Shown in pieces: positions 1-8,680 of a stretch of DNA of 64,000 bases. Location: assembly GCF_025995235.1 (NCBI RefSeq), contig NZ_BAPT01000048.1, forward strand, positions 1-64,000. Direction: 5' to 3'. The translations under genes and the position numbers were made by a program. The notes under the pieces were generated by a model. The model had not been told where the DNA came from. It did no database searches and saw nothing but the letters and a program-made list of their open reading frames with translations. Positions within the stretch are counted from its first letter, which is position 1. Each line of letters starts with the position of its first letter. The DNA comes from Ameyamaea chiangmaiensis. Lineage in GTDB: Bacteria; Pseudomonadota; Alphaproteobacteria; Acetobacterales; Acetobacteraceae.

Positions 1-1
1 C

Positions 2-121
2 CAACGGCTTGTGGGGAATACCTACGCGGCGCAGGACTTTGGCGATGCGGCCTACCAGGATGCGATCATGGGCACGGTGGAGAAGGGGGGAGAACAAAAT
101 GTCTGCTATAGAACGGGATAG
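2..121 (+). CDS. C-terminal end of an unidentified protein (cut by window edge)
   Basis: An open frame enters from the left edge and runs to a TAG at 119-121, giving about 39 residues (QRLVGNTYAAQDFGDAAYQD and onward). The composition is that of a normal protein, but I do not recognise the family. It lies on the accessory side of the window, next to orphan genes and a mobile-element relic, so it may belong to the same island. The frame could also be chance. Confidence 0.35.
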   Translation, partial: QRLVGNTYAAQDFGDAAYQDAIMGTVEKGGEQNVCYRTG

Positions 122-386
122 GCGGGAAGCGGTCATTCGTGTTGCCAAGTGCGCTTCAGCCGAAGTTCAACTGAAATTTTGGAAGAGCTTGTTGCCTTTC
201 AAATCGAGCTGGCTGAGAACCGTGTTTCAACTCACGGGACATTCATCCATGCCCGCACCATTTGCTGCTTGCGGGCGGTTTCTGATACCGCTGCCTCGCA
301 ATCTGGTCGTAAGAGAGCCATGAAAACGCACTCTTACGAAGTCGCCTATCCTGCCCGTCAGGGATATCCAGAACAGAGTTGATTTA

Positions 387-1316
387 GTGATGACGAACAC
401 CCCAGCCGATGAGTGGTTTGCTCGCCCCCTCGAGGATGAACTCCAGATATGGAAGTTCACCAATAGTTACGCGCTTCTTATTGGCAGAGCGAACGCCGAG
501 CATGGGCCGGGGAGCTGCTTCCATGCCAAATCTGGTGGAACTGTCTGGGAGGCAATAATGGAAGAAACGCCTTGGCTGGACGAACAGGAGGTGCCGGGAC
601 CATTCGTGCCTCTACGACACTCTCCAGGCCAATTCTTCCCCCGCATGGCGCGCCCAATTATCGGAGACCCCCTCGACAAATTCAGTCTCGTCCAAGCACG
701 ACTGCCAGATTGCAACAACGAACAACGCTATCTTCGCAATGCTCAAACGCAGTTGGAAGCATTAGTTGCTGATCTTGCCGCAATTTGCCGTGTCGTAGAG
801 CCGTCTAAGGCTACTCTTGAAGTTTATGGGCACGAAATTCGTAATCTTCTTATTCTGGCTGCGACCGAAGTCGAAATGCACATGGCCGGAATCATGGTCT
901 CAAATGGCAATAAAGAGGAGCGCAAAAATACTATCTCGTATGTGAAGCTTGCCGAACCACTAAGGCTTCGCGGCTACTCGGCCCGCTTCAAACGCTACCC
1001 CGAAGTGGCGGAAATTAAGCCATTCGCAGAATGGCTTAGTGATAAGTCCACAGCGTCACTCAAATGGTATGACGCATACAACGCAGTGAAGCACGACCGG
1101 GAGTGCCAGTTCAAACGTGCATCCCTCTGCAACGCCTTTGAGGCGGTTGCTGCCTGTGCGATACTACTCGTAGCTCAGTTTGGCGAAGCTGGACTGTCCG
1201 ATGATCTTGAGCGCTCACTTACGGTCGAAGGCGAACCGTGGCTAATAAAAGATTGCTACGTGGCACCCCAACAGTCTGCCACGTGGACGCCCACCAATCA
1301 TCCTGACGTGCTTTAG
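387..1316 (+). CDS. Hypothetical protein with HEPN-like C-terminal helices
   Basis: A 309-residue protein beginning GTG-ATG at 387/390; either codon could start it. I do not recognise a named family. The last third carries the pattern NAVKHDRE (about residue 230), followed by a hydrophobic alanine-rich helix. This resembles the R/K-x-x-x-H type motifs of HEPN nucleic-acid-binding or nuclease domains, which often occur in defence or toxin contexts. No signal peptide or membrane segment is visible. It sits alone in AT-richer DNA between a truncated gene and a frameshifted MltR-like gene, which suggests accessory, horizontally acquired DNA. The HEPN link is an inference from one motif. Confidence 0.6.
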   Translation: MMTNTPADEWFARPLEDELQIWKFTNSYALLIGRANAEHGPGSCFHAKSGGTVWEAIMEETPWLDEQEVPGPFVPLRHSPGQFFPRMARPIIGDPLDKFSLVQARLPDCNNEQRYLRNAQTQLEALVADLAAICRVVEPSKATLEVYGHEIRNLLILAATEVEMHMAGIMVSNGNKEERKNTISYVKLAEPLRLRGYSARFKRYPEVAEIKPFAEWLSDKSTASLKWYDAYNAVKHDRECQFKRASLCNAFEAVAACAILLVAQFGEAGLSDDLERSLTVEGEPWLIKDCYVAPQQSATWTPTNHPDVL

Positions 1317-1522
1317 GCGGGTTCAAACAGAGGTTTTCCGGACCGCAACAGCGGTTTCGATATTGTTCTGCAAACTCATTCAGTCTCGCTTTCGCTGAAG
1401 ACGTAGAAATGTCATCAGCGGAGTACGCCCGGCAATTGTACAGACTTCGTTGTAGTGGGGGAAAGCTGACGATCAGCTATGGAGAGACAAACATGTCCAG
1501 ACAGACGTTGCATTTGCGGCAA

Positions 1523-2081
1523 TTACGGTCTGCCCCGCTCCCAAGGAGTAGTTCTGTCTTTCAAACGAATTTTTTCTACGTGTTCCGCACGATGCAAGAA
1601 TGATGTAATTAGATTTTGAGATGCTATATATATTGTCGTATGCGCGTCGGCATCTCGTTTCCCCTCAGGCATCCACGCGCAAGCGGACAGTTTCCCAATC
1701 AGTTTTTTAATATCTTCTGATTCCAAGTCTACTTTTGAAGTATGAGAAAAAATATTCCTAATTTTCCTCATTACGTCTGTATATCTCGCTTCTTCTTGGG
1801 TTATGATTCCAAGGGCTCTCGCCATTTTTATTTTTGCCGAAAATGTTCCTAACGGTGCGTTAAATCCGTCGATCAGATCATCTGCAGGGGAACCAGGAAG
1901 TAAGAATGATTTAATCGACCTCTCCAATAAAAACATCTATAAAGGAGCAAGCAATAATCACTGTGCCTCTGGAACTTTCTTTAGGAAATTCGGACAATAC
2001 ATCCGCGTACTCAAAAATAGCAGGGTCTTCATCTTTACTGAGGGCCCTTATGTTGTCGTAGCCTTCGTCAAAATCTTGCAT
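1523..2081 (-). pseudogene. MltR-like (HEPN-type) protein, frameshifted
   Basis: Two minus-strand frames join into one MltR/mannitol-repressor-like protein of about 186 residues. The first half starts at the ATG at 2081 behind a GGGAG site and contains SRGTVIIACSFIDV. The second half, in another frame, continues LLERSIKSFLLPG, then PLGTFSAKIKMARALG and RKIRNIFSH, the family's conserved blocks. The switch falls in a run of five A (T on the coding strand) at 1929-1933. Removing one base restores CSFIDV-LLERSIKSF. It is either a real inactivating indel or a homopolymer sequencing error. Proteins of this family are small helical regulators or HEPN-like proteins; the function here is unknown. Confidence 0.65.
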
Positions 2082-2173
2082 ATTGTTTCTCCCTTTACCT
2101 AACGACCAAGTCTGACGCACTTCCCCGTTTCGCCACTGACTATACAGTCACATTTAATCGAAGATTTACCGTT

Positions 2174-2542
2174 CTAAAATTCCTTGGACAACGCCGAACG
2201 CTTGTTTGTCGGAGTTACAGGCGCTTCGAAGAAGCAGGCCGCCCATTGGTAGAGTGCAAGTGCGATGCCTTTCCTTCGGTATTTTTCGTACACATTTATG
2301 CTGTCACATTGTACGAATGCGGAGCCGCCCCCAAAAACAGCTAAAGCAGCACATTCCCCATCGTCACATGAAATGACTTGGAACCAGAGATGGCCACTGC
2401 TATGTGGGACTTCTACAGACCGTATGTCGCAGTCCCAAATATCAAGGTCATAGCTGGTCCCATCTGGAAGGCTTATCGCCTTGAATTCATAGCCGTGTAT
2501 GAGGGGGCCTTCCCACTGTTCGATTGTCGTTAGTGATCTCAT
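2174..2542 (-). CDS. Small GNAT-like N-acetyltransferase
   Basis: A 122-residue protein starting at the ATG at 2542. The C-terminal half holds INVYEKYRRKGIALALYQWA, which fits the acetyl-CoA-binding motif A of GNAT acetyltransferases (R-x-x-G-x-A followed by a helix). The preceding strand-rich part (LWFQVISCDDGECAALAVFG) fits the central GNAT sheet. At 122 residues it is shorter than most GNAT enzymes (about 150), so the C-terminal strands may be missing. No partner gene is adjacent apart from the frameshifted MltR-like gene downstream. The substrate cannot be guessed. Confidence 0.55.
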   Translation of the reverse strand: MRSLTTIEQWEGPLIHGYEFKAISLPDGTSYDLDIWDCDIRSVEVPHSSGHLWFQVISCDDGECAALAVFGGGSAFVQCDSINVYEKYRRKGIALALYQWAACFFEAPVTPTNKRSALSKEF

Positions 2543-2642
2543 GGCAGTGTCCAGTGTTGTCCTCAGCGTAGCAACGTCGGCTTTTCAGCCTTCTATCACA
2601 GTTGCTTGGATGTCCGAGATAGGGGCGTTAGCCGACATATCA

Positions 2643-3295
2643 CTAAGCAGGCTTGCGCTCCGAGCCCCCGGCTGCCCCCTTCACCTCGACCCTGATGGTC
2701 CTCCCCAGCCTCCCTGTAGCGGCGTAGTCGATCGCCTTCCAGGCCTGAGCGATCCTTGATCGTGGCACGATCAGACCATCATGCATGGGCAGCACGGCAC
2801 CTCCGGCCTCCATGATGGTGTGCCAATGGCGTGCCGGATGATGGAGGCCTCCACACCCATCAGATACTGCCCCACGGCCCAGTGACGCAGGTGTGGGGGC
2901 ACCTGCTGTATAACCTCCTCGGGCAATACTCGGGTTATGTCGTTCAGGACCGGGTAGCGCGTGAAGACCGGACCGGTGATGTCGCCGGGTTGCAGGCCTG
3001 CACGGACAGCGGGCGGGGTGGAGGCAGGCCATGTCTGCGGTGGCTTGCCCAGTTGCCAGAAGAGCACGAACCAGTGCTTGATCGCGTCGCGATGCGCGTC
3101 TGACACCCCCGGCAGGGCGTAGGGATCACCCTCCGGCGGAGGTGCGTACAGACGGGCCAGTGCGATCGACAGGTAGGACGCGCAGAGGTCCAGTTCGCTC
3201 ACGGCCTCGCCATCGATCCTGATCCAGTCGCGCTCGGCCCGGCTGAGGCCGCTGTAGCGAGTCTGCAGGACGGGATACGCACAGCCCTTTGAACG
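2643..3295 (-). pseudogene. Decayed mobile-element-associated protein
   Basis: A minus-strand frame opens without a start just after a TAA at 3296-3298. It reads RYSGLSRAERDWIRIDGEAV and then SELDLCASYLSIALARLY, and continues to about 2800. Around there the protein sense moves to another frame, reading GGAVLPMHDGLIVPRSRIAQ and ending at 2643. A start codon is lacking and at least one frameshift is present, so it is a relic. The DWIRIDGE / ELD-x-x-x-SYL / LP-x-HDG-LIVP pattern recalls a protein I associate with alphaproteobacterial integrative elements, but I cannot name the family with certainty. It marks the edge of the accessory segment just before the first TonB receptor. Confidence 0.55.
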
Positions 3296-3472
3296 TTAGG
3301 CGGGTGGCCGGGGCGGACCCGTCACCTGAACATCGCCTAGACTGACGATGTGCGTTATTCGTGGATCGTCGCGTGGCAGACGACAGGGCATCGCTGTCAT
3401 GAACGGGACGGCTTGATACCGCCATGGGGAGAGTGGGCGTTGCGGCGGAGAGAGGGTTTGAAGGAGCGTTCG

Positions 3473-5911
3473 GTGCTGGCGGCGAGAAAGGCCGCGGGCC
3501 CGGCTCGCCGCGCGCTGCTGCTGGTGGGTGTGTCGACGTGTGCCATGGTCGGTCCGTCGGCGTTGGTTCGGGCGCAGGACGCGGTTGGATCGACACACAA
3601 GGTCATTCCGACGGTCGGGCAGACGACGCAGCAGCAACCGGTCGCGCTCTCGGCAGCTGCAAAGGAAGAGACGATACTGGTGCGCGGAGATGTCGCCGCC
3701 GCGCTACGACAACAGCCGGGCGGTGGGTTGATTCGCGCCGAGCAGGGCGACCGGTCCGTCAGCTCGGTGGACCGGGAGTATATCAGCCGCCAGCCGCCGA
3801 CGGCGACGGCGTTTCAGCTGATTTCGTCGCTTCCGGGCGCTACGGTGTCGACGTCCGACCCGTTTGGCTTCTCGCCCTACTCCGACCTGACGGTGCGGGG
3901 GCTGGGCAATGATGCGATCGGCTATGTGCTGGAGGGTATGCCCCTCAACGATGTCGCGTATTACACGGGATATCCGTCCCAGTTCGCCGATACCGAGAAT
4001 TACGACAGCGTCTCTCTGGAGCAGGGGTCGGCCGATCTTGACAGTCCGGTGCTCAATGCCGCGGGTGGCCTGATGACACTGGCGTTTCGTGACCCGTCGC
4101 CGAGGGCTGGGGGGTATGTCGGGATTTCCTATGGCTCCTACGACACGAACCGCGAATTTCTTCGGCTTGAAACGGGCGAAATCGGCCACACCGGCATCCG
4201 GGGATTCGTGTCTTATTCGCATGGTGCCACCGACAACTGGCGCGGTCCCGGACGTGACACCCGACAGCATGTCGATTTCAAGTTCCTGAAATCATGGGGT
4301 GCCGACAGCCATGCCGCCATCCTCGGCTCGTGGAACAGCACCATCACCAGTTATTACCCGCAACCGACGCTTGCGTCCTGGAAGGAGGAGGGGATTGGGG
4401 GGGCGAACAATCTGGCGGCAAGCTATAACATCAACGATGCGGAGGGTGGGACAGACTACTGGCGCCTGTGGCGTGCGCCTGAACGCACGCTGTATGTCGG
4501 GGCTCCCGTCCATCTGTCCCTGACCGGTCGTTTGTCATTCGACGTCACGCCGTATTCCCAGTTCGCATACGGCAATGTGCCCGGCGGTTCGATGCTGTCC
4601 GAAAGCGGCCTGTATGACGGGACGCAGCCGCTGGGCGCGCCTTTGGTGTTGCCCGATGCCGTGGACGGCACGGCAGTGGCGCGCGCGAACTACACCCAGC
4701 GCAGCTACCGCTCCGGTTTCAATGCGGCGCTGCATTATCGCTGGTCGTGGAACGATCTCGTTCTGGGTTATTGGTATGATTACAGCGACGACAATGAACA
4801 GGACAGTTTCACGCCCGTCACCGACAATGGCTATGCGCCCGATATCTGGGCTGAGACCCGACGCGACACGGTTCTTCTGTCTGATGGTCGCCCGTTTCTG
4901 GCCGGCAGTCAGCACGCCGTGTCACAGACGAACGCGCTTTTCATCGGAGATCATATCGCCCTGGCCGGGGACCGGCTGACCATCGATGCCGGTTTCAAGG
5001 CCGTGATGCTGACGCGTGGCGGCGTCAATGCGATGCCGGGGCCGCAATATCGCGCCGACAGCAGCTATTTCGAGCCGCTGCCGCGCGTGGGCATGCGCTG
5101 GCGTCTCGATCAACACAGTCAGATCTTCCTGAACGGGACGACCAATTTTCGCGCGCCGGCGAGCAATGCCTTCTTCAATCTGTATGACCCGACCTCCGGC
5201 GCGATCTACCAGCGTGGCGTCGCGAACACGAAACCCGAATATTCGATTTCCGAGGAACTGGGCTACCGTTACAGCGACCGCCGGATCGTCGGCAGCCTGA
5301 CCCTGTTCAACTATAATTTTACAAACCGGCAGATTGCGACAGAACTCGACGTCAATGGATCCCTGGTGCAGTCCACCATCAACGCCGGCGGACAGACATC
5401 GCGCGGCGTGGACGTGGAGGTCGGAACCCGGCCCTGGCATCATGTCAGCCTGTATGGATCAGGCGAATATCTGCACGCGACGATCGACAATGATATCGCA
5501 TCGGCGGGAGACGTGTTGCCGACGCGGGGCAAGACGGCCGTCCGCAGTCCGCCCCTGCAGGCATCGATCGCGCTGAGCTACGACGACGGGCACGTCTTCG
5601 GGATCGCCAGTGTGAAATATGTCGGCCATCAGTATGCAAGTTTCATGAATGACGAACGCATCCCAGACCACACGACCGGGGATCTGTCGTTCGGCTATCA
5701 TTTTTCCGATATATCACGGCTGCATGCGCCGACGTTGCGGATGAATTTCGTCAACATCACCAACCAGCATTACCTGTCCGGTGTGGCCAGCCCCAGCCTG
5801 AACGCACAGGACACAACCGGGCGTCTGGGCACCACCATCGCGGGTAGCGCGCCCGCGTATTACATCGCCGGTGGATTTGCCGCCCTGTTTACCGCCTCGA
5901 CCGGGTTCTGA
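3473..5911 (+). CDS. TonB-dependent outer-membrane receptor (1)
   Basis: An 812-residue receptor that takes up a scarce solute across the outer membrane using TonB energy. I start it at GTG 3473 because AAGGAG lies six bases upstream and a signal peptide follows directly (hydrophobic ALLLVGVSTCAMVG, likely cleavage after residue 34, VRA-QD). A plug domain follows (LTVRGLGNDAIGYVLEGMP) and then a long beta-barrel ending in the aromatic terminal residue of TASTGF. Downstream genes encode an APH-like kinase and a PnuC transporter, pointing to a vitamin- or nucleoside-like substrate. It resembles the receptor at 22399 in layout and motifs. No thiamine-pyrophosphate riboswitch is visible upstream. 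Confidence 0.9.
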   Translation: MLAARKAAGPARRALLLVGVSTCAMVGPSALVRAQDAVGSTHKVIPTVGQTTQQQPVALSAAAKEETILVRGDVAAALRQQPGGGLIRAEQGDRSVSSVDREYISRQPPTATAFQLISSLPGATVSTSDPFGFSPYSDLTVRGLGNDAIGYVLEGMPLNDVAYYTGYPSQFADTENYDSVSLEQGSADLDSPVLNAAGGLMTLAFRDPSPRAGGYVGISYGSYDTNREFLRLETGEIGHTGIRGFVSYSHGATDNWRGPGRDTRQHVDFKFLKSWGADSHAAILGSWNSTITSYYPQPTLASWKEEGIGGANNLAASYNINDAEGGTDYWRLWRAPERTLYVGAPVHLSLTGRLSFDVTPYSQFAYGNVPGGSMLSESGLYDGTQPLGAPLVLPDAVDGTAVARANYTQRSYRSGFNAALHYRWSWNDLVLGYWYDYSDDNEQDSFTPVTDNGYAPDIWAETRRDTVLLSDGRPFLAGSQHAVSQTNALFIGDHIALAGDRLTIDAGFKAVMLTRGGVNAMPGPQYRADSSYFEPLPRVGMRWRLDQHSQIFLNGTTNFRAPASNAFFNLYDPTSGAIYQRGVANTKPEYSISEELGYRYSDRRIVGSLTLFNYNFTNRQIATELDVNGSLVQSTINAGGQTSRGVDVEVGTRPWHHVSLYGSGEYLHATIDNDIASAGDVLPTRGKTAVRSPPLQASIALSYDDGHVFGIASVKYVGHQYASFMNDERIPDHTTGDLSFGYHFSDISRLHAPTLRMNFVNITNQHYLSGVASPSLNAQDTTGRLGTTIAGSAPAYYIAGGFAALFTASTGF

Positions 5912-6035
5912 GGCGCATGGAAAGGGCAGGGGAACTCACGTCGATTCGAAGCCGGTTGAGGCCGTGGGGGACCATGATTCCGTCGGCGCATGCCCGTATC
6001 GCATTTCCTTCGCGGATGTCGCCGGATCGGGTGTC

Positions 6036-7196
6036 ATGACCGAGACGACGCACTATGCCCATGGCCTCGGGAAGACACTCAAGCGCCCGGACTGGCCGGA
6101 ACTGACGGCGGAGGATGCGTCGGCCGTTCTGGCCCGTTTTCCCCGCGCGGGGAATTTTCAGAAGATCGCATGGCGCAGCCCCAGGCCTTTTTCAGCCGCC
6201 GCGCGGATCGACACCGATCGCGGCGGCGTTTTCATCAAACGTCACCATCATCGGCTGCGCTCCGTGTCTGACCTGGGGGAGGAGCACCGCCTGATGGCGT
6301 ATCTGCGCGCACAGGGGCAGCCGGTGGTGCCGGTCCTGTGCACGGATCTGGGGCATGGTGTTCTGTCCGACGGTGTCTGGTGCTACGAAGTTCACGGTCT
6401 GGGGGACGGTGTCGACGTGTATCAGGATCGCTCGTCCTGGACGCCGTTTCTGACATCGGGTCACGCCCGGGCAGCGGGTGGCGCCTTGGCGGGTCTGCAT
6501 CGTATAATGCGGGCGTATGACGCGCCGCCCCGCCGTTCCCCGTTGCTGATCAATAGCGACGGGCTGATGCGCGCACCGACGCCGATCGCGACGCTGGAGG
6601 CACGTCTGGTCCACCGGCCGGCTCTGGCGTATTTCCTGGCGGAACGGCCATGGCGGCAGGATCTGGTCGACCATGTGTTGCGCCCGTGGCATGACGATGC
6701 GCGTGCGGCAATGGACGCCGTTCCCGCGTCGTGGGGGCACGGGGACTGGCACGGGTCGAACCTGCTGTGGTCGTCGGGCGAAGCGAACGCCAGCGTTGCG
6801 ACCATTCTGGATTTTGGGCTGGCCGATCGCACATCCGCCCTGTTCGACCTCGCGACGGCGATTGAGCGCGGTGTGATCCCCTGGCTGGACCTGGAGGACG
6901 GCGAGCCGGTGGCAGCACTGGATCATCTGGATGCGTTTCTTGCCGGGTATGGCAGCGTCCTGCCCGTCACCTCGTCGCTGCTCGACGCTCTGGCGGCGGT
7001 GCTGCCGGTCGTGCATGTCGACTTCGCGCTGAGCGAAATCGACTATTTCGTGGATCTTCTGGGCGACGACGAACAGGCGGACGTCGCCTACGGTCCCTAT
7101 CTGCTGGGCCATGCGGACTGGTTCGGGCGCCCGGAAGGACAGCGGCTGCTGCGTCATCTTCGGACGCTCGCATCCCGGGGCGTGCCGTTCCGATGA
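6036..7196 (+). CDS. APH/choline-kinase-family phosphotransferase
   Basis: A 386-residue protein with the kinase signatures HGDWHGSNLLW (catalytic loop, H at about 235) and ILDFGLAD (metal-binding DFG, D at about 259). The N-terminal lobe contains GGVFIKRHHH, where a lysine could hold the ATP phosphates. The family phosphorylates small molecules such as aminoglycosides, choline, thiamine or sugars. It lies between a TonB receptor and a PnuC transporter, so phosphorylation that traps an imported vitamin or nucleoside is the likeliest role; antibiotic resistance is less likely. The ATG at 6036 was chosen because the upstream part overlaps the receptor gene and looks non-protein-like. The ribosome site is weak. 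Its stop overlaps the next start (ATGA). Confidence 0.8.
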   Translation: MTETTHYAHGLGKTLKRPDWPELTAEDASAVLARFPRAGNFQKIAWRSPRPFSAAARIDTDRGGVFIKRHHHRLRSVSDLGEEHRLMAYLRAQGQPVVPVLCTDLGHGVLSDGVWCYEVHGLGDGVDVYQDRSSWTPFLTSGHARAAGGALAGLHRIMRAYDAPPRRSPLLINSDGLMRAPTPIATLEARLVHRPALAYFLAERPWRQDLVDHVLRPWHDDARAAMDAVPASWGHGDWHGSNLLWSSGEANASVATILDFGLADRTSALFDLATAIERGVIPWLDLEDGEPVAALDHLDAFLAGYGSVLPVTSSLLDALAAVLPVVHVDFALSEIDYFVDLLGDDEQADVAYGPYLLGHADWFGRPEGQRLLRHLRTLASRGVPFR

Positions 7197-7615
7197 CCGA
7201 TCCCGCGCCTGCAACGTCGGTCGCGCCGCCGTTCGACACCTTGATGGCTGCGGTCGCGACCGACACGGAAGCGTACTCCCTGCGTTTCCACGCGGATTTT
7301 CGGAGGCTGTCGGGTCTGGCGGCCTGGGGGGACGGGGATGCCCGGAACGCACGATATGGCGCTGTAAACAGGGATTTTCTGGGGTCTTATGAGGCTGGGG
7401 TGCTGGCCGGCACGCCACCGCCGTCGGATTTCACGGACTGCGCCCCCGCACGACGCGGCCGGCTGCCCGACAGACCCGCCAGCGCGAACCGTTCGACCCG
7501 AGACATGTTCGACGACGATGGGCTCGATACCCGCGTGCCCGATCTGCGTTTGAAGGGGGCGTCGGGGCCGTCCTGCGCTGCCCGTTCGACATCGTCTTCG
7601 GTCGTCGTCGAGTGA
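7193..7615 (+). CDS. Unknown protein between kinase and PnuC
   Basis: A 140-residue frame whose ATG overlaps the kinase stop and whose stop overlaps the PnuC start region, so it is translationally coupled on both sides. Residues 1-75 look like a normal soluble protein (FHADFRRLSGLAAWGDGDAR). The second half is rich in R, P, S and D and may be disordered or out of frame. Third-position GC stays high throughout, which mildly supports coding. I recognise no family. A frameshift near residue 80 is possible; if so, the gene would be broken. Confidence 0.5.
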   Translation: MTDPAPATSVAPPFDTLMAAVATDTEAYSLRFHADFRRLSGLAAWGDGDARNARYGAVNRDFLGSYEAGVLAGTPPPSDFTDCAPARRGRLPDRPASANRSTRDMFDDDGLDTRVPDLRLKGASGPSCAARSTSSSVVVE

Positions 7616-7617
7616 CG

Positions 7618-8211
7618 ATGTCCCCGCTCGAAGCTGGCGGCGTCGTTCTTAACATTGCCGGTGTGTGGCTGACGGCGCGTCGCAACATGCTGTGCTGGCC
7701 GGTCGGTATCGTCGGTGTGGTAGTCTATGCGTATCTGTTCTGGCGGTGGCGGCTCTACGGGGACATGGTCTTGCAGATGCTGTATGTCGTCGTGCAACTC
7801 TATGGCTGGTACACGTGGCGACGTGCCACGAAGGATCAGCCGGCGGCGGTCGTGCCGGTGCGGGCGAAGGGTTTGCGGGTTCTGGCCGAGGTGGGGGCGA
7901 CGGGGGCTCTTTCGGCGCTCCTCGCCTGGCTCATGGCGCGCTACACGGACGATGCGATGCCACGCATCGACGCCCTGCTGACCGGATTCAGTCTGCTGGC
8001 ATCATGGTGGGCGGCGCGTCTGCACAGGGAGAACTGGATCCTGTGGGTCATCGTCGACACCGCCTATACCGTGCTGTTCGTGTATCGTGGCGATGACCTC
8101 ACGGCATTCCTGTATGGAACCTTTACACTCCTGGCCCTCTACGGGGCCGCGGCATGGCGATCCGCCGTGTTGGGGGCACCCGGGGCAGAGGCGCCACGGT
8201 CGCCGCGCTGA
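7618..8211 (+). CDS. pnuC: PnuC-family vitamin/nucleoside transporter
   Basis: A 197-residue inner-membrane protein with about seven hydrophobic segments. It shows the PnuC hallmarks: RRNMLCWPVGIVGVVVYAYL near the N-terminus, QLYGWYTWRR in the middle, and ENWILWVIVDTAYTVLFVYR followed by LYGTFTLLALYG near the C-terminus. PnuC carriers move nicotinamide riboside, thiamine or riboflavin by facilitated diffusion and rely on a kinase to trap the substrate. The APH-like kinase upstream could fill that role. A GTG at 7612, which overlaps the upstream stop, is an alternative start. Family assignment is secure; whether it is a PnuC (nicotinamide riboside) or PnuT (thiamine) type is not. Confidence 0.85.
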   Translation: MSPLEAGGVVLNIAGVWLTARRNMLCWPVGIVGVVVYAYLFWRWRLYGDMVLQMLYVVVQLYGWYTWRRATKDQPAAVVPVRAKGLRVLAEVGATGALSALLAWLMARYTDDAMPRIDALLTGFSLLASWWAARLHRENWILWVIVDTAYTVLFVYRGDDLTAFLYGTFTLLALYGAAAWRSAVLGAPGAEAPRSPR

Positions 8212-8269
8212 CGGACAGGCCGTAGCAACCATCCTCGACAGGCCAAGAGTGCCGGTTCAGACGTGTTTG

Positions 8270-8636
8270 TTATTTCGGCAGGATACGGCGCAGGTAATCG
8301 CGATTGGTGGCGCTGATACCTGCGTCGCTCGCCGCGACCCGCTAGGGAGTCGCCCAAGGGGCCGTCAGGCAACCCTGGCCAGCACCGGAAAAGCGAGCAA
8401 GCTCACCCTGTCGCGCCATGGTGCGTCTACTATCCGCCGCCCGCGATCACACTGGTGATCACGCCGGTCGCCACGGCCGCCAGCAGGAATCTACCCCGGG
8501 AATCGATCCAGCGAGGACCCGGCGGTGGTGCGTTAAGGCCCTGATCACGGTGCCACTCATCACCGTAGATACCGCCGCCATCGGGTTCACCCTGTGCGCC
8601 GGCGCCCCGCCGCGTTTGAGGAGCGGGAAACGCGTG
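8270..8636 (-). pseudogene. Gene relics in the pnuC-hydrolase gap
   Basis: The 470-base gap between pnuC and the nucleoside hydrolase has protein-like minus-strand fragments. One frame without a start runs from 8636 to a TAG at 8430-8432. It reads EPDGGGIYGDEWHRDQGLN, then RGRFLLAAVATGVITSVIAG, like the end of a membrane-anchored or glycine-zipper protein. A second piece ends at a TAA at 8270-8272 with SATNRDYLRRILPK. Neither has a start codon in frame. I read both as remains of old genes; chance is possible. Confidence 0.3.
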
Positions 8637-8680
8637 CTACCGTGCGGGTCCCTGACATGCGAGAGCCAGACTATCAGCCC

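Noticed and set aside
3300..3472. Thiamine-pyrophosphate riboswitch ahead of the first TonB receptor
   Set aside because: Looked for because of the PnuC-type gene, but the conserved CTGAGA and ACCCTTTGAACCTGA-like blocks are absent.
6036..7196. Aminoglycoside resistance gene
   Set aside because: The kinase motifs fit the broad APH fold, but the gene sits inside a TonB receptor/PnuC unit, so a metabolic kinase is more likely.
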